Source: Candidatus Nomurabacteria bacterium
Lineage (GTDB): Bacteria > Patescibacteriota > Minisyncoccia > Phycocordibacterales > UBA9973
Length of the DNA: 9,029 nucleotides
Assembly (NCBI GenBank): GCA_943350065.1
Contig: CALQZZ010000021.1
Span: forward strand, 1-9,029
Reading direction: 5' to 3'
Each line of letters starts with the position of its first letter. Position 1 is the first letter of the stretch. Below, in pieces: positions 1-5,941 of this stretch. Made by a program: the position numbers and the translations under genes. The notes below the pieces were generated by a model. The model was not told the DNA's origin. It saw nothing but the letters and a program-made list of their open reading frames with translations, and ran no database searches.

Positions 1-2295
1 AATAAAATCAGCTTTAGCGGGTGAGAAATTAATTTCTTCTCCGAGTATGTGACCCTGTGCATAAGGCATAGACCCAGAGTCGAACCATACATCCATCACT
101 TCTGAGGTACGAGTAAGTGTTTCTCCATTATCTTCTAATACAACATTATCAATAAATGGTTTATGAAAATCTAATTCGAATTTTTCATTGTGTGGTAATG
201 GAGTAAAATTTAATTCTTTTATTTCTGCATTTTGGAAATAATGATAGTCTTTCTTGTCTATTACCATGTCTAATGTTTCTTTTGGGTCTTTACCTTCAGC
301 CCCAGCAAATAGCAACCATGCTGGTCCACCATGTGTCACAAATAAAATATTTTTATCTTTATATTTTTCTTCTATTTCATAAAGGAAAGAAGTGACACGA
401 ATTTTTACATCTTCATATGATTCATCTTCATTTACACGCTTGTTGAAATTCTCAACTGTTTTTGTATGATACTCGTGATATTCATTCCAACTTTTTCCAT
501 CAAAAGAATAAGCACCGATTTCACGCAATCTTTGGTCGACAATAACTTGATCAGAATTTAACCCAAGTTTATCTGCCATTATTTCTGCTGTTTCTTGTGT
601 ACGAGTAAAATCTGAAGTAAAAATCAAATCAATTTTTTGATCTTTATATTTTTCAGCTGTTTCATTTAATTGCCTCTTTCCGTCTTCATCTAGATGCCAT
701 TTACCAGAAGGTAATGAACAAATAATTCCTTTTTTATTGGCTTCTGTCTCACCGTGGCGCATTATAAAATATTTATTTCCAGATTTTTTTGTATATTTTT
801 TCAAATCTGAAAGAGATGAAATAGTTTTGTAACTTCCGTCAGCTTTCTGCCAGACAGGTAACGGTGTTCCCCAATAACGATCACGAGAAATAGCCCAATC
901 CTTAATACCGTCGAGCCATTCACCAAAACGTCCTTCTTTTATATGTTTTGGTTCCCAATTTATATTTTCATTTCCTGCTAGGAGCTGATCACGAAGTGCA
1001 CTCATACGGAAATACCAAGAAGTTCTCGCATAATAAATGAGCGGTGTATCACAACGCCAACAATGCGGATAACTGTGCATGTGATTTTCTTTTTTAAACA
1101 AAAGTCCGCGTGCTGTCAGATTGTCTATTATATCTACCGCGAGTGTAGGCTTACCATTCTCATCAGCTTCTTTCACATATCGTCCTTCTAGAAAATCAGT
1201 TCCTGCGACAAATCTTCCCTCTTCGTTTACTGTATGATATTTAGGTAAGTTAACTTTTGTTCCAAGGTCAAAATCATCTGCTCCATACATCACTGCTGTG
1301 TGTACTATTCCTGTACCGTCTGTCGTCGTCACAAAATCTGCACCATAAATTTTGAAAGCATTTTTTAGATTTTCTATTTGTGTTGGTACTTCTTTTTCTA
1401 TATTGTCTTTCAAATAAGGAAACAAAGGTTCATATTCCATACCAATCATTTCACTACCTTTATGTTCTGCTATTATTTCGTATGGCTCAGTAATCATTTC
1501 TAATCTCTCTTTCGCAAGAACTAAAATATCATTACCAACTTTTACTTCTACATAAGTAAAATCATTACCGACAGCGAGTCCGACGTTTCCAGGCAAAGTC
1601 CAAGGTGTCGTCGTCCAAGCCAAAAAGTATCCATTTTCAAAACCTTTTATTTTAAATTTCACATAGACTGAAAGATCCTTTACATCTTTATATGCTCCAG
1701 GTTGAGAAAGCTCGTGACTGGAAAGTGCTGTTCCGCAACGAGTACACCACGGAAGAACTTTGAAGTCTTTGTATAAATGTCCGCGATCATTGGCTTTTGC
1801 TACTACTCCCCAAAGCGCTTCAATATAATCATTTTTATAAGTTACATAAGCATTATCCATATCTACCCAATACCCCATTCTTTGACGTGATTTTATCCAT
1901 TCATCTCGATATTTCCAAACACTTTCTTTACACTTTTGATTAAAAAGTTCCACACCGTATTTTTCAATTTCTTTTTTTGATTTTAAGCCGAGAGCTTTTT
2001 CTACTTGTAATTCCACAGGAAGACCGTGAGTATCCCATCCAGCTTTTCTAGGTACATGAAAACCTCTCATTGTTTTATAACGAGGCATGACATCTTTGAA
2101 GGCTTGAGCTTCCATGTGGTGAATTCCTGGCATACCGTTCGCAGTCGGTGGTCCGTCAAAAAAAATATAATCTCCTTTTGGATTTTCTTTTTTATTTAAA
2201 GTTTTTTGGAAAATATCATTTTCTTTCCAAAATTCTAAAACTGCTTCTTCACGAAGTGCTACTTCTGATTTATTTGTGTTATTTTTTTCTTCCAT
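1..2295 (-). CDS. ileS: Isoleucyl-tRNA synthetase (IleS2 type), partial at the 3' end, with an inserted histidine-phosphatase domain
   Basis: This enzyme charges tRNA-Ile with isoleucine in the cytoplasm. The first 765 codons are present without a stop; the KMSKS loop and anticodon-binding domain lie beyond the left edge. In order I see: the class I signature region (FDGPPTANGMPGIHH, H59/H60), where the usual HxGH reads GIHH at 57-60; a zinc-type CTRC (C184, C187); the CP1 editing domain with WTTTPWT at 227-233 and a GADDF segment around 340; a second CWRC (C412, C415) before DTPLIYY; SRDRYWGTPLPVW ending at 482; a histidine-phosphatase insert at about 505-705; then DFHKPFID (709-716) and DVWFDSGSMPYAQ (735 on). 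The last segments match eukaryote-like, often mupirocin-tolerant, IleRS. The ATG at 2295 begins MEEKNN and lies just after a T-box terminator. No Shine-Dalgarno is visible. Confidence 0.97.
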   Translation of the reverse strand, partial: MEEKNNTNKSEVALREEAVLEFWKENDIFQKTLNKKENPKGDYIFFDGPPTANGMPGIHHMEAQAFKDVMPRYKTMRGFHVPRKAGWDTHGLPVELQVEKALGLKSKKEIEKYGVELFNQKCKESVWKYRDEWIKSRQRMGYWVDMDNAYVTYKNDYIEALWGVVAKANDRGHLYKDFKVLPWCTRCGTALSSHELSQPGAYKDVKDLSVYVKFKIKGFENGYFLAWTTTPWTLPGNVGLAVGNDFTYVEVKVGNDILVLAKERLEMITEPYEIIAEHKGSEMIGMEYEPLFPYLKDNIEKEVPTQIENLKNAFKIYGADFVTTTDGTGIVHTAVMYGADDFDLGTKVNLPKYHTVNEEGRFVAGTDFLEGRYVKEADENGKPTLAVDIIDNLTARGLLFKKENHMHSYPHCWRCDTPLIYYARTSWYFRMSALRDQLLAGNENINWEPKHIKEGRFGEWLDGIKDWAISRDRYWGTPLPVWQKADGSYKTISSLSDLKKYTKKSGNKYFIMRHGETEANKKGIICSLPSGKWHLDEDGKRQLNETAEKYKDQKIDLIFTSDFTRTQETAEIMADKLGLNSDQVIVDQRLREIGAYSFDGKSWNEYHEYHTKTVENFNKRVNEDESYEDVKIRVTSFLYEIEEKYKDKNILFVTHGGPAWLLFAGAEGKDPKETLDMVIDKKDYHYFQNAEIKELNFTPLPHNEKFELDFHKPFIDNVVLEDNGETLTRTSEVMDVWFDSGSMPYAQGHILGEEINFSPAKADFI
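181..783 (-). other. Histidine-phosphatase (phosphoglycerate-mutase-like) domain inserted inside IleRS
   Basis: Residues about 505-705 of the IleRS chain do not belong to any known aminoacyl-tRNA synthetase module. They carry all landmarks of the branch-1 histidine phosphatase fold: the RHGE motif with the nucleophilic His (R513, H514, G515, E516), the phosphate-binding Arg in FTRTQETAE (R565), the general acid Glu in LREIG (E592), and the second pocket His in THGG (H655). The reading frame is continuous from the synthetase into the domain and back out. The domain therefore looks catalytically intact, and a fusion caused by a lost stop codon is excluded because synthetase sequence resumes after it. 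Its substrate is unknown. Domain borders are estimates from where IleRS-like sequence stops and restarts. Confidence 0.93.
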
Positions 2296-2315
2296 ATATT
2301 TATTAAATTAAAATT

Positions 2316-2369
2316 AAAAAAACTCGTCCGCGTACAACAATAATTAAATTGCTATACAAGGACGAGTTT
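2316..2369 (-). terminator. Intrinsic terminator of the T-box switch
   Basis: Minus-strand hairpin with 10-bp arms AAACTCGTCC (2369-2360) and GGACGAGTTT (2329-2320), a loop of about 30 nt, and a following T-run. The ileS ATG lies 20 bases beyond the T-run. Confidence 0.9.
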
Positions 2370-2490
2370 CTCATCGTGGTACCACCTTGTTTACTTCTCA
2401 TTTAATGGGTTCTACTACCTTTTTAGAGGTTTCTTCCCAAAGCTCCAGGGTGATATCCCTGTCCTGACTGTCATGGAAGGGCCCTTCAAC
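2316..2490 (-). promoter_or_regulatory. T-box riboswitch (tRNA-Ile sensing) in the ileS leader
   Basis: Read on the minus strand, the leader contains the conserved T-box AAGGTGGTACCACG (2388-2375). Its TGGT can pair with the ACCA end of uncharged tRNA-Ile, the T matching discriminator A. An ATC specifier (2454-2452) lies in the loop of a short hairpin (AGGG-ATATCA-CCCT), which sits inside a CTTCC/GGAAG stem. A stem III (ACCT/AGGT) and the AGTAGAACC element follow. The antiterminator pairs ACAAGG (2390-2385) with CCTTGT (2361-2356). The competing terminator uses the CC of the same CCTTGT, so the two structures exclude each other. Control is thus by transcription attenuation: uncharged tRNA-Ile allows read-through into ileS. 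Stem I is far shorter than in classical Bacillus leaders. The upstream border is approximate. Confidence 0.92.
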
Positions 2491-2499
2491 GCTTGTATA

Positions 2500-2505
2500 T
2501 TTATA
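2500..2505 (-). promoter_or_regulatory. Possible -10 element of the ileS T-box transcript
   Basis: TATAAA on the minus strand lies just upstream of the T-box leader and just after the asd terminator. No good -35 is visible (only T-rich sequence), and unlike the other promoters here it lacks the TGn extension. The assignment rests mainly on position. Confidence 0.35.
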
Positions 2506-2527
2506 CTACTATATATTTATAAAAAAT

Positions 2528-2553
2528 AAAAGCCCCGAATGTTCAGGGCTTTT
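2528..2553 (-). terminator. Terminator of asd
   Basis: Arms AAAAGCCC and GGGCTTTT enclose a loop that can pair further (GAA/TTC). On the minus strand the hairpin is followed by a T-rich tract (TTTTATTTTTT) and begins three bases after the asd stop codon. Confidence 0.85.
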
Positions 2554-2556
2554 TTG

Positions 2557-3639
2557 TTAAAAACGAATCAATTTATTTTCAATAAGTTTTTCCATAATAG
2601 AAACAGCGTTTGCTGCAGCACCAAGGCGGAGATTATCAGACATTACCATCATCTCGACCACTTTATGATTGTTTCGATCGTGGCGCACTCCCCAAACAAA
2701 ACACTCATCGTGACCAAGTACATCACCTTCAAGATTAAATGGTTCCAGTTGATATTTAATATTGTTACCAATAGCTAAAGCGTTTCGAATTTTTTCCAAA
2801 GAAACAATTTTTTTAAATTTAATTCTAAGACTAGCTACATGGCCGTATGGCACAGGACACCTCAACGATCGAAAAGATATTTTAAAATCATTTTTCCGAA
2901 ACATTTTTTGTATTTCATGAATACCCTTTTCCTCTTCTTCGTTATAAAGTTCACTCGAAAATTTTCCTGAAGCCGGAAGAATATTGTTGTACAATTTACC
3001 AGGAAAAACATTTGGTGTCGCCAGTCTCTCATTCATCTGTTCTTCAAAATCTAAAACTTCAAGTCCTTTAGCTCCAGCACCAGAGGCCGACTGCAAAGCC
3101 ACCACAGCTACGACACTCATATCAAAAGGTATCAGAGGTGCGATAGCTGTCGCTACCATTATGGCCACACAATTTGGATTCGAAATGAGTTGGATACTTC
3201 CACCCACACCCCAATCTGCGACACCAGGGATAACCAAAGAAATATCATCATCCATTCTCCAAGCTGAAGAATTATCAATCACACATGATCCGGCTTCTAC
3301 AAATTGTTTTGCCCATTTTTTTGAAGCCTCCGAACCAGCAGACATCAGAACGATATCTGGTTTTTTAATAATTGCATCAATAGCTTTGATAATCGGCAAT
3401 CCTTTTGTCAGAGGAAATCTATCGATCAAATGAGAGCGAGCCCCATTTTCGACAGACTTATCTGTCGCCACAAGCATAATATTATCAGGTGATAAATCAC
3501 CTTCTGAAAGACCTTTATTTTTAAAGAACCTTTCATTTAAAACTTCAATCATCTTTTGACCTACTACTCCATGGATTCCAAAAATACAGACTTTCATCTG
3601 ATTCATTGTTTTTACTGTCGCATTTTTCACACTTTTCAT
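2557..3639 (-). CDS. asd: Aspartate-semialdehyde dehydrogenase
   Basis: Converts aspartyl phosphate to aspartate semialdehyde with NADPH, the branch point towards lysine/diaminopimelate, threonine and methionine. The N-terminal dinucleotide-binding loop reads GIHGVVGQKM (21-30). DNSSAWRM (122-129) matches the family's DNSSAFRM. The catalytic Cys is C157 in SNPNC, followed by QSASGAGAKGLEVL (183-196). The catalytic His is H267 in RCPVPYGH, and SDNLRLGAAANAV near the end is the usual C-terminal signature. Length (360) is normal. The native start could be the ATG at 3639, or Met12 or Met15; Met15 (codon at 3597) places the Rossmann strand at the very N-terminus, as in most homologues. It has its own promoter and terminator, so it looks monocistronic. 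Confidence 0.95.
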   Translation of the reverse strand: MKSVKNATVKTMNQMKVCIFGIHGVVGQKMIEVLNERFFKNKGLSEGDLSPDNIMLVATDKSVENGARSHLIDRFPLTKGLPIIKAIDAIIKKPDIVLMSAGSEASKKWAKQFVEAGSCVIDNSSAWRMDDDISLVIPGVADWGVGGSIQLISNPNCVAIMVATAIAPLIPFDMSVVAVVALQSASGAGAKGLEVLDFEEQMNERLATPNVFPGKLYNNILPASGKFSSELYNEEEEKGIHEIQKMFRKNDFKISFRSLRCPVPYGHVASLRIKFKKIVSLEKIRNALAIGNNIKYQLEPFNLEGDVLGHDECFVWGVRHDRNNHKVVEMMVMSDNLRLGAAANAVSIMEKLIENKLIRF

Positions 3640-3666
3640 TTGTTAAGGTATTGGTTATTTTTCTTT

Positions 3667-3695
3667 ACAATACCATATCTAAAAGATAAAAACAA
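3667..3695 (-). promoter_or_regulatory. Probable promoter of asd
   Basis: On the minus strand, TTGTTT (3695-3690), a 17-base spacer, then TATTGT (3672-3667) preceded by TGG, which gives an extended -10. It lies 27 bases before the ATG at 3639. Confidence 0.6.
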
Positions 3696-3700
3696 CCAAT

Positions 3701-3725
3701 AAAAAAACGCATGGTTTCCCATGCG
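3701..3725 (-). terminator. Terminator of the 235-residue protein gene
   Basis: On the minus strand, CGCATGG and CCATGCG form a perfect 7-bp stem with a GAAA tetraloop (3725-3708), followed directly by seven Ts. It starts six bases after the TAG at 3731. Confidence 0.93.
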
Positions 3726-3730
3726 CGATA

Positions 3731-4438
3731 CTACTTTTTAATAGTGTTTTTTCTCACTTTCCACTTTTTTCTTCTTTTATGGGCACGATACGTAACTCCG
3801 TAGCTTAACCGATTTTTTTGATAATATTTATTTCGGTAATCAAAAACATGCCAATGATGCAACAAACGTCTCGGAATTTTTCCGTTAGTTATCGGCACAC
3901 GTATACTTTTATCAAGTGGTGATAACCAGTAGGTCTCAGTATAAGTCTGCTTGATTATCATCAATCTGCTACCTAACGGAACTATCGGACGTTTACGCAA
4001 TACACAAACTAAAAATTCTGCCCGGTCAGCCATATGTTTCAGAAATCTATCTTTAAAGCCACGTTTAAAACTACTTACATATACTTTCTTGTCATTCATA
4101 TCAGTAATGATGACCCAGCCTCTGCCACCTTTGGTAGCAAACTCACCTTTTAACCCTAACTTAGGATTAAAAGAAGTGTAAATAACAATCCGATAATTTT
4201 CAACCCATTTTTCGAGACTGAGCTGTTCTTCTGTCTCTGTAATACGGACAGCATCGGGTGGTACCCAATTCCAACGTTTCGCATTGTACTCGAGCACTTC
4301 TTTGGTAATAACTTCAAAACCAAATTTTGATACTGTTTTAACAAAAACCTTTACTAATTTTACATTACGCTTTGCAATTTTTTCTTTCAACTGCAATGAA
4401 GATTCTGAGATGCCTGTCTCTTTTGTTTCTTTTGCCAT
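3731..4438 (-). CDS. Conserved-looking hypothetical protein, strongly basic, function unknown
   Basis: I do not recognise a family in this 235-residue protein. It has no signal peptide or membrane segment. The N-terminal third is Lys/Glu-rich and probably helical (LKEKIAKRNVKLVKVFVKTV). The middle looks like a compact alpha/beta or beta-rich domain (KGGRGWVIITD, then KVYVSS, then LVCVLRKRPIVPLGSR). The C-terminal 45 residues are packed with Arg, Lys, His and Tyr, ending HKRRKKWKVRKNTIKK. Such a tail often binds nucleic acid, but that is an inference. It is a single-gene unit with the best promoter of the window (TTGACA, 17 bases, TGC-TATAGT) and a perfect terminator, so strong expression is likely. 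Its leader is about 30 bases and has only an A-rich stretch before the ATG. The reading frame, clear signals and codon pattern make it a real gene. Confidence 0.85.
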   Translation of the reverse strand: MAKETKETGISESSLQLKEKIAKRNVKLVKVFVKTVSKFGFEVITKEVLEYNAKRWNWVPPDAVRITETEEQLSLEKWVENYRIVIYTSFNPKLGLKGEFATKGGRGWVIITDMNDKKVYVSSFKRGFKDRFLKHMADRAEFLVCVLRKRPIVPLGSRLMIIKQTYTETYWLSPLDKSIRVPITNGKIPRRLLHHWHVFDYRNKYYQKNRLSYGVTYRAHKRRKKWKVRKNTIKK

Positions 4439-4473
4439 TTTCTTTTGTTAATTTACTTGTTTATTCTGAAAAT

Positions 4474-4502
4474 ACTATAGCAAAATAAAGAGTTTTTGTC
4501 AA
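4474..4502 (-). promoter_or_regulatory. Strong sigma-70-type promoter of the 235-residue protein gene
   Basis: On the minus strand, a perfect TTGACA (4502-4497), a 17-base spacer and TATAGT (4479-4474) preceded by TGC. It is the closest match to consensus in the window and lies 35 bases before the ATG at 4438. Confidence 0.88.
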
Positions 4503-4536
4503 AAAAAAAAGAAACTCACAAAATAAGCTAAGCTTC

Positions 4537-4600
4537 TTTTGACATCATTCGGACAATATAAAAATAACTACATTTTTATATTGTTCCTCATTCGTCAAAA
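4537..4600. repeat. Long imperfect inverted repeat (64-nt hairpin)
   Basis: Outer arms TTTTGAC (4537-4543) and GTCAAAA (4594-4600) flank a perfect inner 13-bp stem, ACAATATAAAAAT (4553-4565) with ATTTTTATATTGT (4572-4584), loop AACTAC. A GG/CC extension is possible with one bulged base. It lies between the mini-gene terminator and the promoter of the 235-residue gene. No T-run follows as in a terminator and no coding sequence is visible, so its role is open. Confidence 0.6.
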
Positions 4601-4602
4601 TA

Positions 4603-4635
4603 AAAACAGTCCTAGTTATTCACTAGGACTGTTTT
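4603..4635 (-). terminator. Terminator of the 21-codon mini-gene
   Basis: A perfect 13-bp stem, AAAACAGTCCTAG (4603-4615) with CTAGGACTGTTTT (4623-4635) and a 7-base loop. On the minus strand it ends in TTTTTATTTT and begins eight bases after the mini-gene stop. Confidence 0.92.
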
Positions 4636-4643
4636 CAAAAAAA

Positions 4644-4709
4644 CTATTTTGCTACGACCTTCTTTGGTTTCTTTTTTTCTTTACGCTGATGCGTATCTCC
4701 TTTTGACAT
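4644..4709 (-). CDS. Tiny lysine-rich protein (21 residues)
   Basis: An ATG at 4709 opens a 21-residue frame starting MSKGDTHQRKEKK and ending KPKKVVAK, with TAG at 4644. Nine of the 21 residues are Lys and one is Arg, and there is no hydrophobic stretch, so a nucleic-acid or ribosome contact is plausible but unproven. Support comes from its setting: a consensus TGC-TATAAT promoter lies about 70 bases upstream, and a 13-bp terminator begins eight bases after the stop, so a dedicated transcript of about 170 nt seems made. I recall similar tiny KEKKKPKK proteins listed as hypothetical in various bacteria, but I cannot verify this. The transcript could instead be a small RNA whose ORF is incidental. 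Confidence 0.6.
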   Translation of the reverse strand: MSKGDTHQRKEKKKPKKVVAK

Positions 4710-4781
4710 TTGATTCTTAGAAATATTGCACAGTGTCGAATAAGCACAATATATCTATTAAATTAAATTAATAATACTTTT

Positions 4782-4790
4782 ATTATAGCA
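4782..4790 (-). promoter_or_regulatory. Extended -10 promoter of the mini-gene
   Basis: TGC-TATAAT on the minus strand, a perfect -10 with the TGn extension. No convincing -35 is present at the usual distance. It begins nine bases after the preceding gene's stop codon. Confidence 0.72.
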
Positions 4791-4798
4791 CAAAAAAA

Positions 4799-5278
4799 CT
4801 ATGCAAGCTCGTTTAACACATCTTCTATGTTTAAAACTTCTGTCACCATTTCTACCATCCCATCATTTGAAACTTTCCAAGTTTCTTTTGGACGATCGAC
4901 ATAAATCTCGACTCCGTTATTATCTGGGTCCCTCAAATACACAGCTTCGGAAACTCCATGATCAGCAGAGCCTTCGAGCGGATATCCTGCATCGATTAAT
5001 TTTTTCAAAACGATAGCGAGAGCTTTTCTCGTCGGATATAAAAATGCGACATGATACATACCAGTGTGTCCCATAGGTGCTGACTTTGCACCCTTGCCTG
5101 CCCAAGTATTTAATCCGATATGGTGATGATATCCACCACTAGAAAGAAAAACAGCACTGTCTCCATAACGCGCAGAAACTTCGAAACCGAGCAAGTCTCT
5201 ATAAAACAAAAGTGCTCGATCGAGATCAGAAACTGTTAGATGTATATGCCCGACTATAGGATGTGTATGTGTATTCAT
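4799..5278 (-). CDS. VOC-superfamily protein (glyoxalase / CatE-type dioxygenase fold)
   Basis: A 159-residue cytoplasmic protein made of two paired beta-alpha-beta-beta-beta modules. Module one carries GHIHLTVSDLDRALLFYRDL (10-29) and SGGYHHHIGLNTWAG (47-61). Module two carries MYHVAFLYP (74-82), DHGVSEAVYLRDPDNNGVEIY (106-126) and VDRP. Candidate metal ligands are H11, H76 and E124. The GGYHHHIGLNTWAG and SDHGVSEA(V/L)YLRDPDNNG blocks are those of CatE-like catechol-2,3-dioxygenase family members, often misnamed; the real substrate cannot be told. It starts 17 bases after the stop of the metallopeptidase gene and is probably co-transcribed with it. A TAAAAT ends six bases before the ATG, but it lies in an ATTTT repeat and may be chance. 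No Shine-Dalgarno is visible. Confidence 0.92.
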   Translation of the reverse strand: MNTHTHPIVGHIHLTVSDLDRALLFYRDLLGFEVSARYGDSAVFLSSGGYHHHIGLNTWAGKGAKSAPMGHTGMYHVAFLYPTRKALAIVLKKLIDAGYPLEGSADHGVSEAVYLRDPDNNGVEIYVDRPKETWKVSNDGMVEMVTEVLNIEDVLNELA

Positions 5279-5295
5279 AATTTTATTTTATTTTA

Positions 5296-5823
5296 TTAAT
5301 ATAATTGTATTTGTTTTCGACATTCTTTATGATTCGGAACTTGCAAAGCGACTAGATCCCAAAACCTTTTCGAATGATTCATCTCTTTTAAATGACATAA
5401 TTCATGCACGATAATATAATCCGAGAGTTCGGGTGGTAAAAAGAAAAGCTTGTAATTAAAATTTAAATTCTTTTTTCCACTACAACTTCCCCATCTCGTC
5501 TTTTGATTCCTAATACTGATACTCATTACTTCAAATTTATATTTCTGATTTAAAACTTTTATTCTTTCATACACCAAAGCTCTCGTGAGATCCTTGAACT
5601 CTTTGTATTCTTTCACACTAAAATGAGCGAGTATTTTCTTTGGACGTTTTTCCATCTCTGAAATCTTTTCTTGTATCCAGTCCGCCCTTTTTGTGACAAG
5701 GCTTTCTACTTGTACGATAGATATCCTCGGGGACCTAGTCACCACCACCTCTCCACCCGCGCCGACACTGATCCGCACTCCGCGCGTCCGCCTATTCGTT
5801 TTTAAAGTATAACTAAAATCCAT
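5296..5823 (-). CDS. YgjP-type zinc metallopeptidase (DUF45 / M48-related)
   Basis: A 175-residue single-domain protein. The second half holds the family signature: RWGSCS (110-115), NLNFNYKLFFLPPELSDYIIVHE, the zinc motif HELCH (H140, E141, H144) and the third ligand H150 in MNHSKRFW, then VPNHKECRKQI. The N-terminal half has the family's YTLKTNRRTRGVRISV beta-rich beginning. No membrane segment is present, so it is a soluble cytosolic peptidase-like protein. It is often found near restriction or repair genes, but its physiological substrate is not established. It is the first gene of a two-gene unit with the VOC protein. The ATG at 5823 follows a TGT-TAGAAT -10 by exactly six bases, so the mRNA is probably leaderless, which also supports this start. 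Confidence 0.93.
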   Translation of the reverse strand: MDFSYTLKTNRRTRGVRISVGAGGEVVVTRSPRISIVQVESLVTKRADWIQEKISEMEKRPKKILAHFSVKEYKEFKDLTRALVYERIKVLNQKYKFEVMSISIRNQKTRWGSCSGKKNLNFNYKLFFLPPELSDYIIVHELCHLKEMNHSKRFWDLVALQVPNHKECRKQIQLY

Positions 5824-5829
5824 TCACCA

Positions 5830-5838
5830 ATTCTAACA
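5830..5838 (-). promoter_or_regulatory. Extended -10 of the metallopeptidase gene, six bases from its ATG
   Basis: TGT-TAGAAT on the minus strand, then TGGTGA, then the ATG. No good -35 is visible; the inverted repeat at 5851-5883 occupies that place. Confidence 0.65.
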
Positions 5839-5850
5839 TACCAATAACTC

Positions 5851-5883
5851 TTCTGAGCAAAGACCCCCTTTTTTTGCTCAGAA
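5851..5883. repeat. 11-bp inverted repeat between divergent genes, operator-like
   Basis: TTCTGAGCAAA (5851-5861) and TTTGCTCAGAA (5873-5883) are perfect complements around an 11-base C/T-rich spacer. No T-run follows on either strand, so it is not a normal terminator. It covers the -35 zone of the leftward metallopeptidase promoter and sits about 47 bases upstream of the rightward PhnA-gene -10. Confidence 0.6.
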
Positions 5884-5929
5884 CGGCATATCTAATCTTT
5901 CCATATTTTGCTTATATCATACAAAAGGT

Positions 5930-5935
5930 TATACT
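5930..5935 (+). promoter_or_regulatory. -10 element of the PhnA-domain gene, six bases from its ATG
   Basis: TATACT followed by AACTAA and the ATG at 5942. A possible weak -35, TTGCTT (5908-5913), lies 16 bases upstream. No Shine-Dalgarno fits in the remaining space, so the mRNA should be leaderless. Confidence 0.65.
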
Positions 5936-5941
5936 AACTAA

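Noticed and set aside
2105..2140. Apparent loss of the IleRS HIGH motif, suggesting a pseudogene
   Set aside because: All other core, zinc, editing and WFDSGS motifs are intact across 765 codons, and GxHH is a natural variant, so the gene is treated as functional.
2984..3433. 149-residue open frame on plus, opposite asd
   Set aside because: It lies wholly inside the antisense of a clear asd gene with intact motifs, has no promoter of its own and no family signature; it is a shadow frame.
4539..4570. TTGACA on plus at 4539-4544 as a promoter -35
   Set aside because: At 17 bases the -10 position reads AAATAA, the TATAAA is only 12 bases away, and no gene follows on plus; it is part of the hairpin arm.
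5279..5290. TAAAAT six bases before the VOC gene ATG as a further leaderless promoter
   Set aside because: It lies in an ATTTT tandem run where such a match is expected by chance, lacks the TGn extension, and the gene follows its neighbour by only 17 bases; kept only as a remark.
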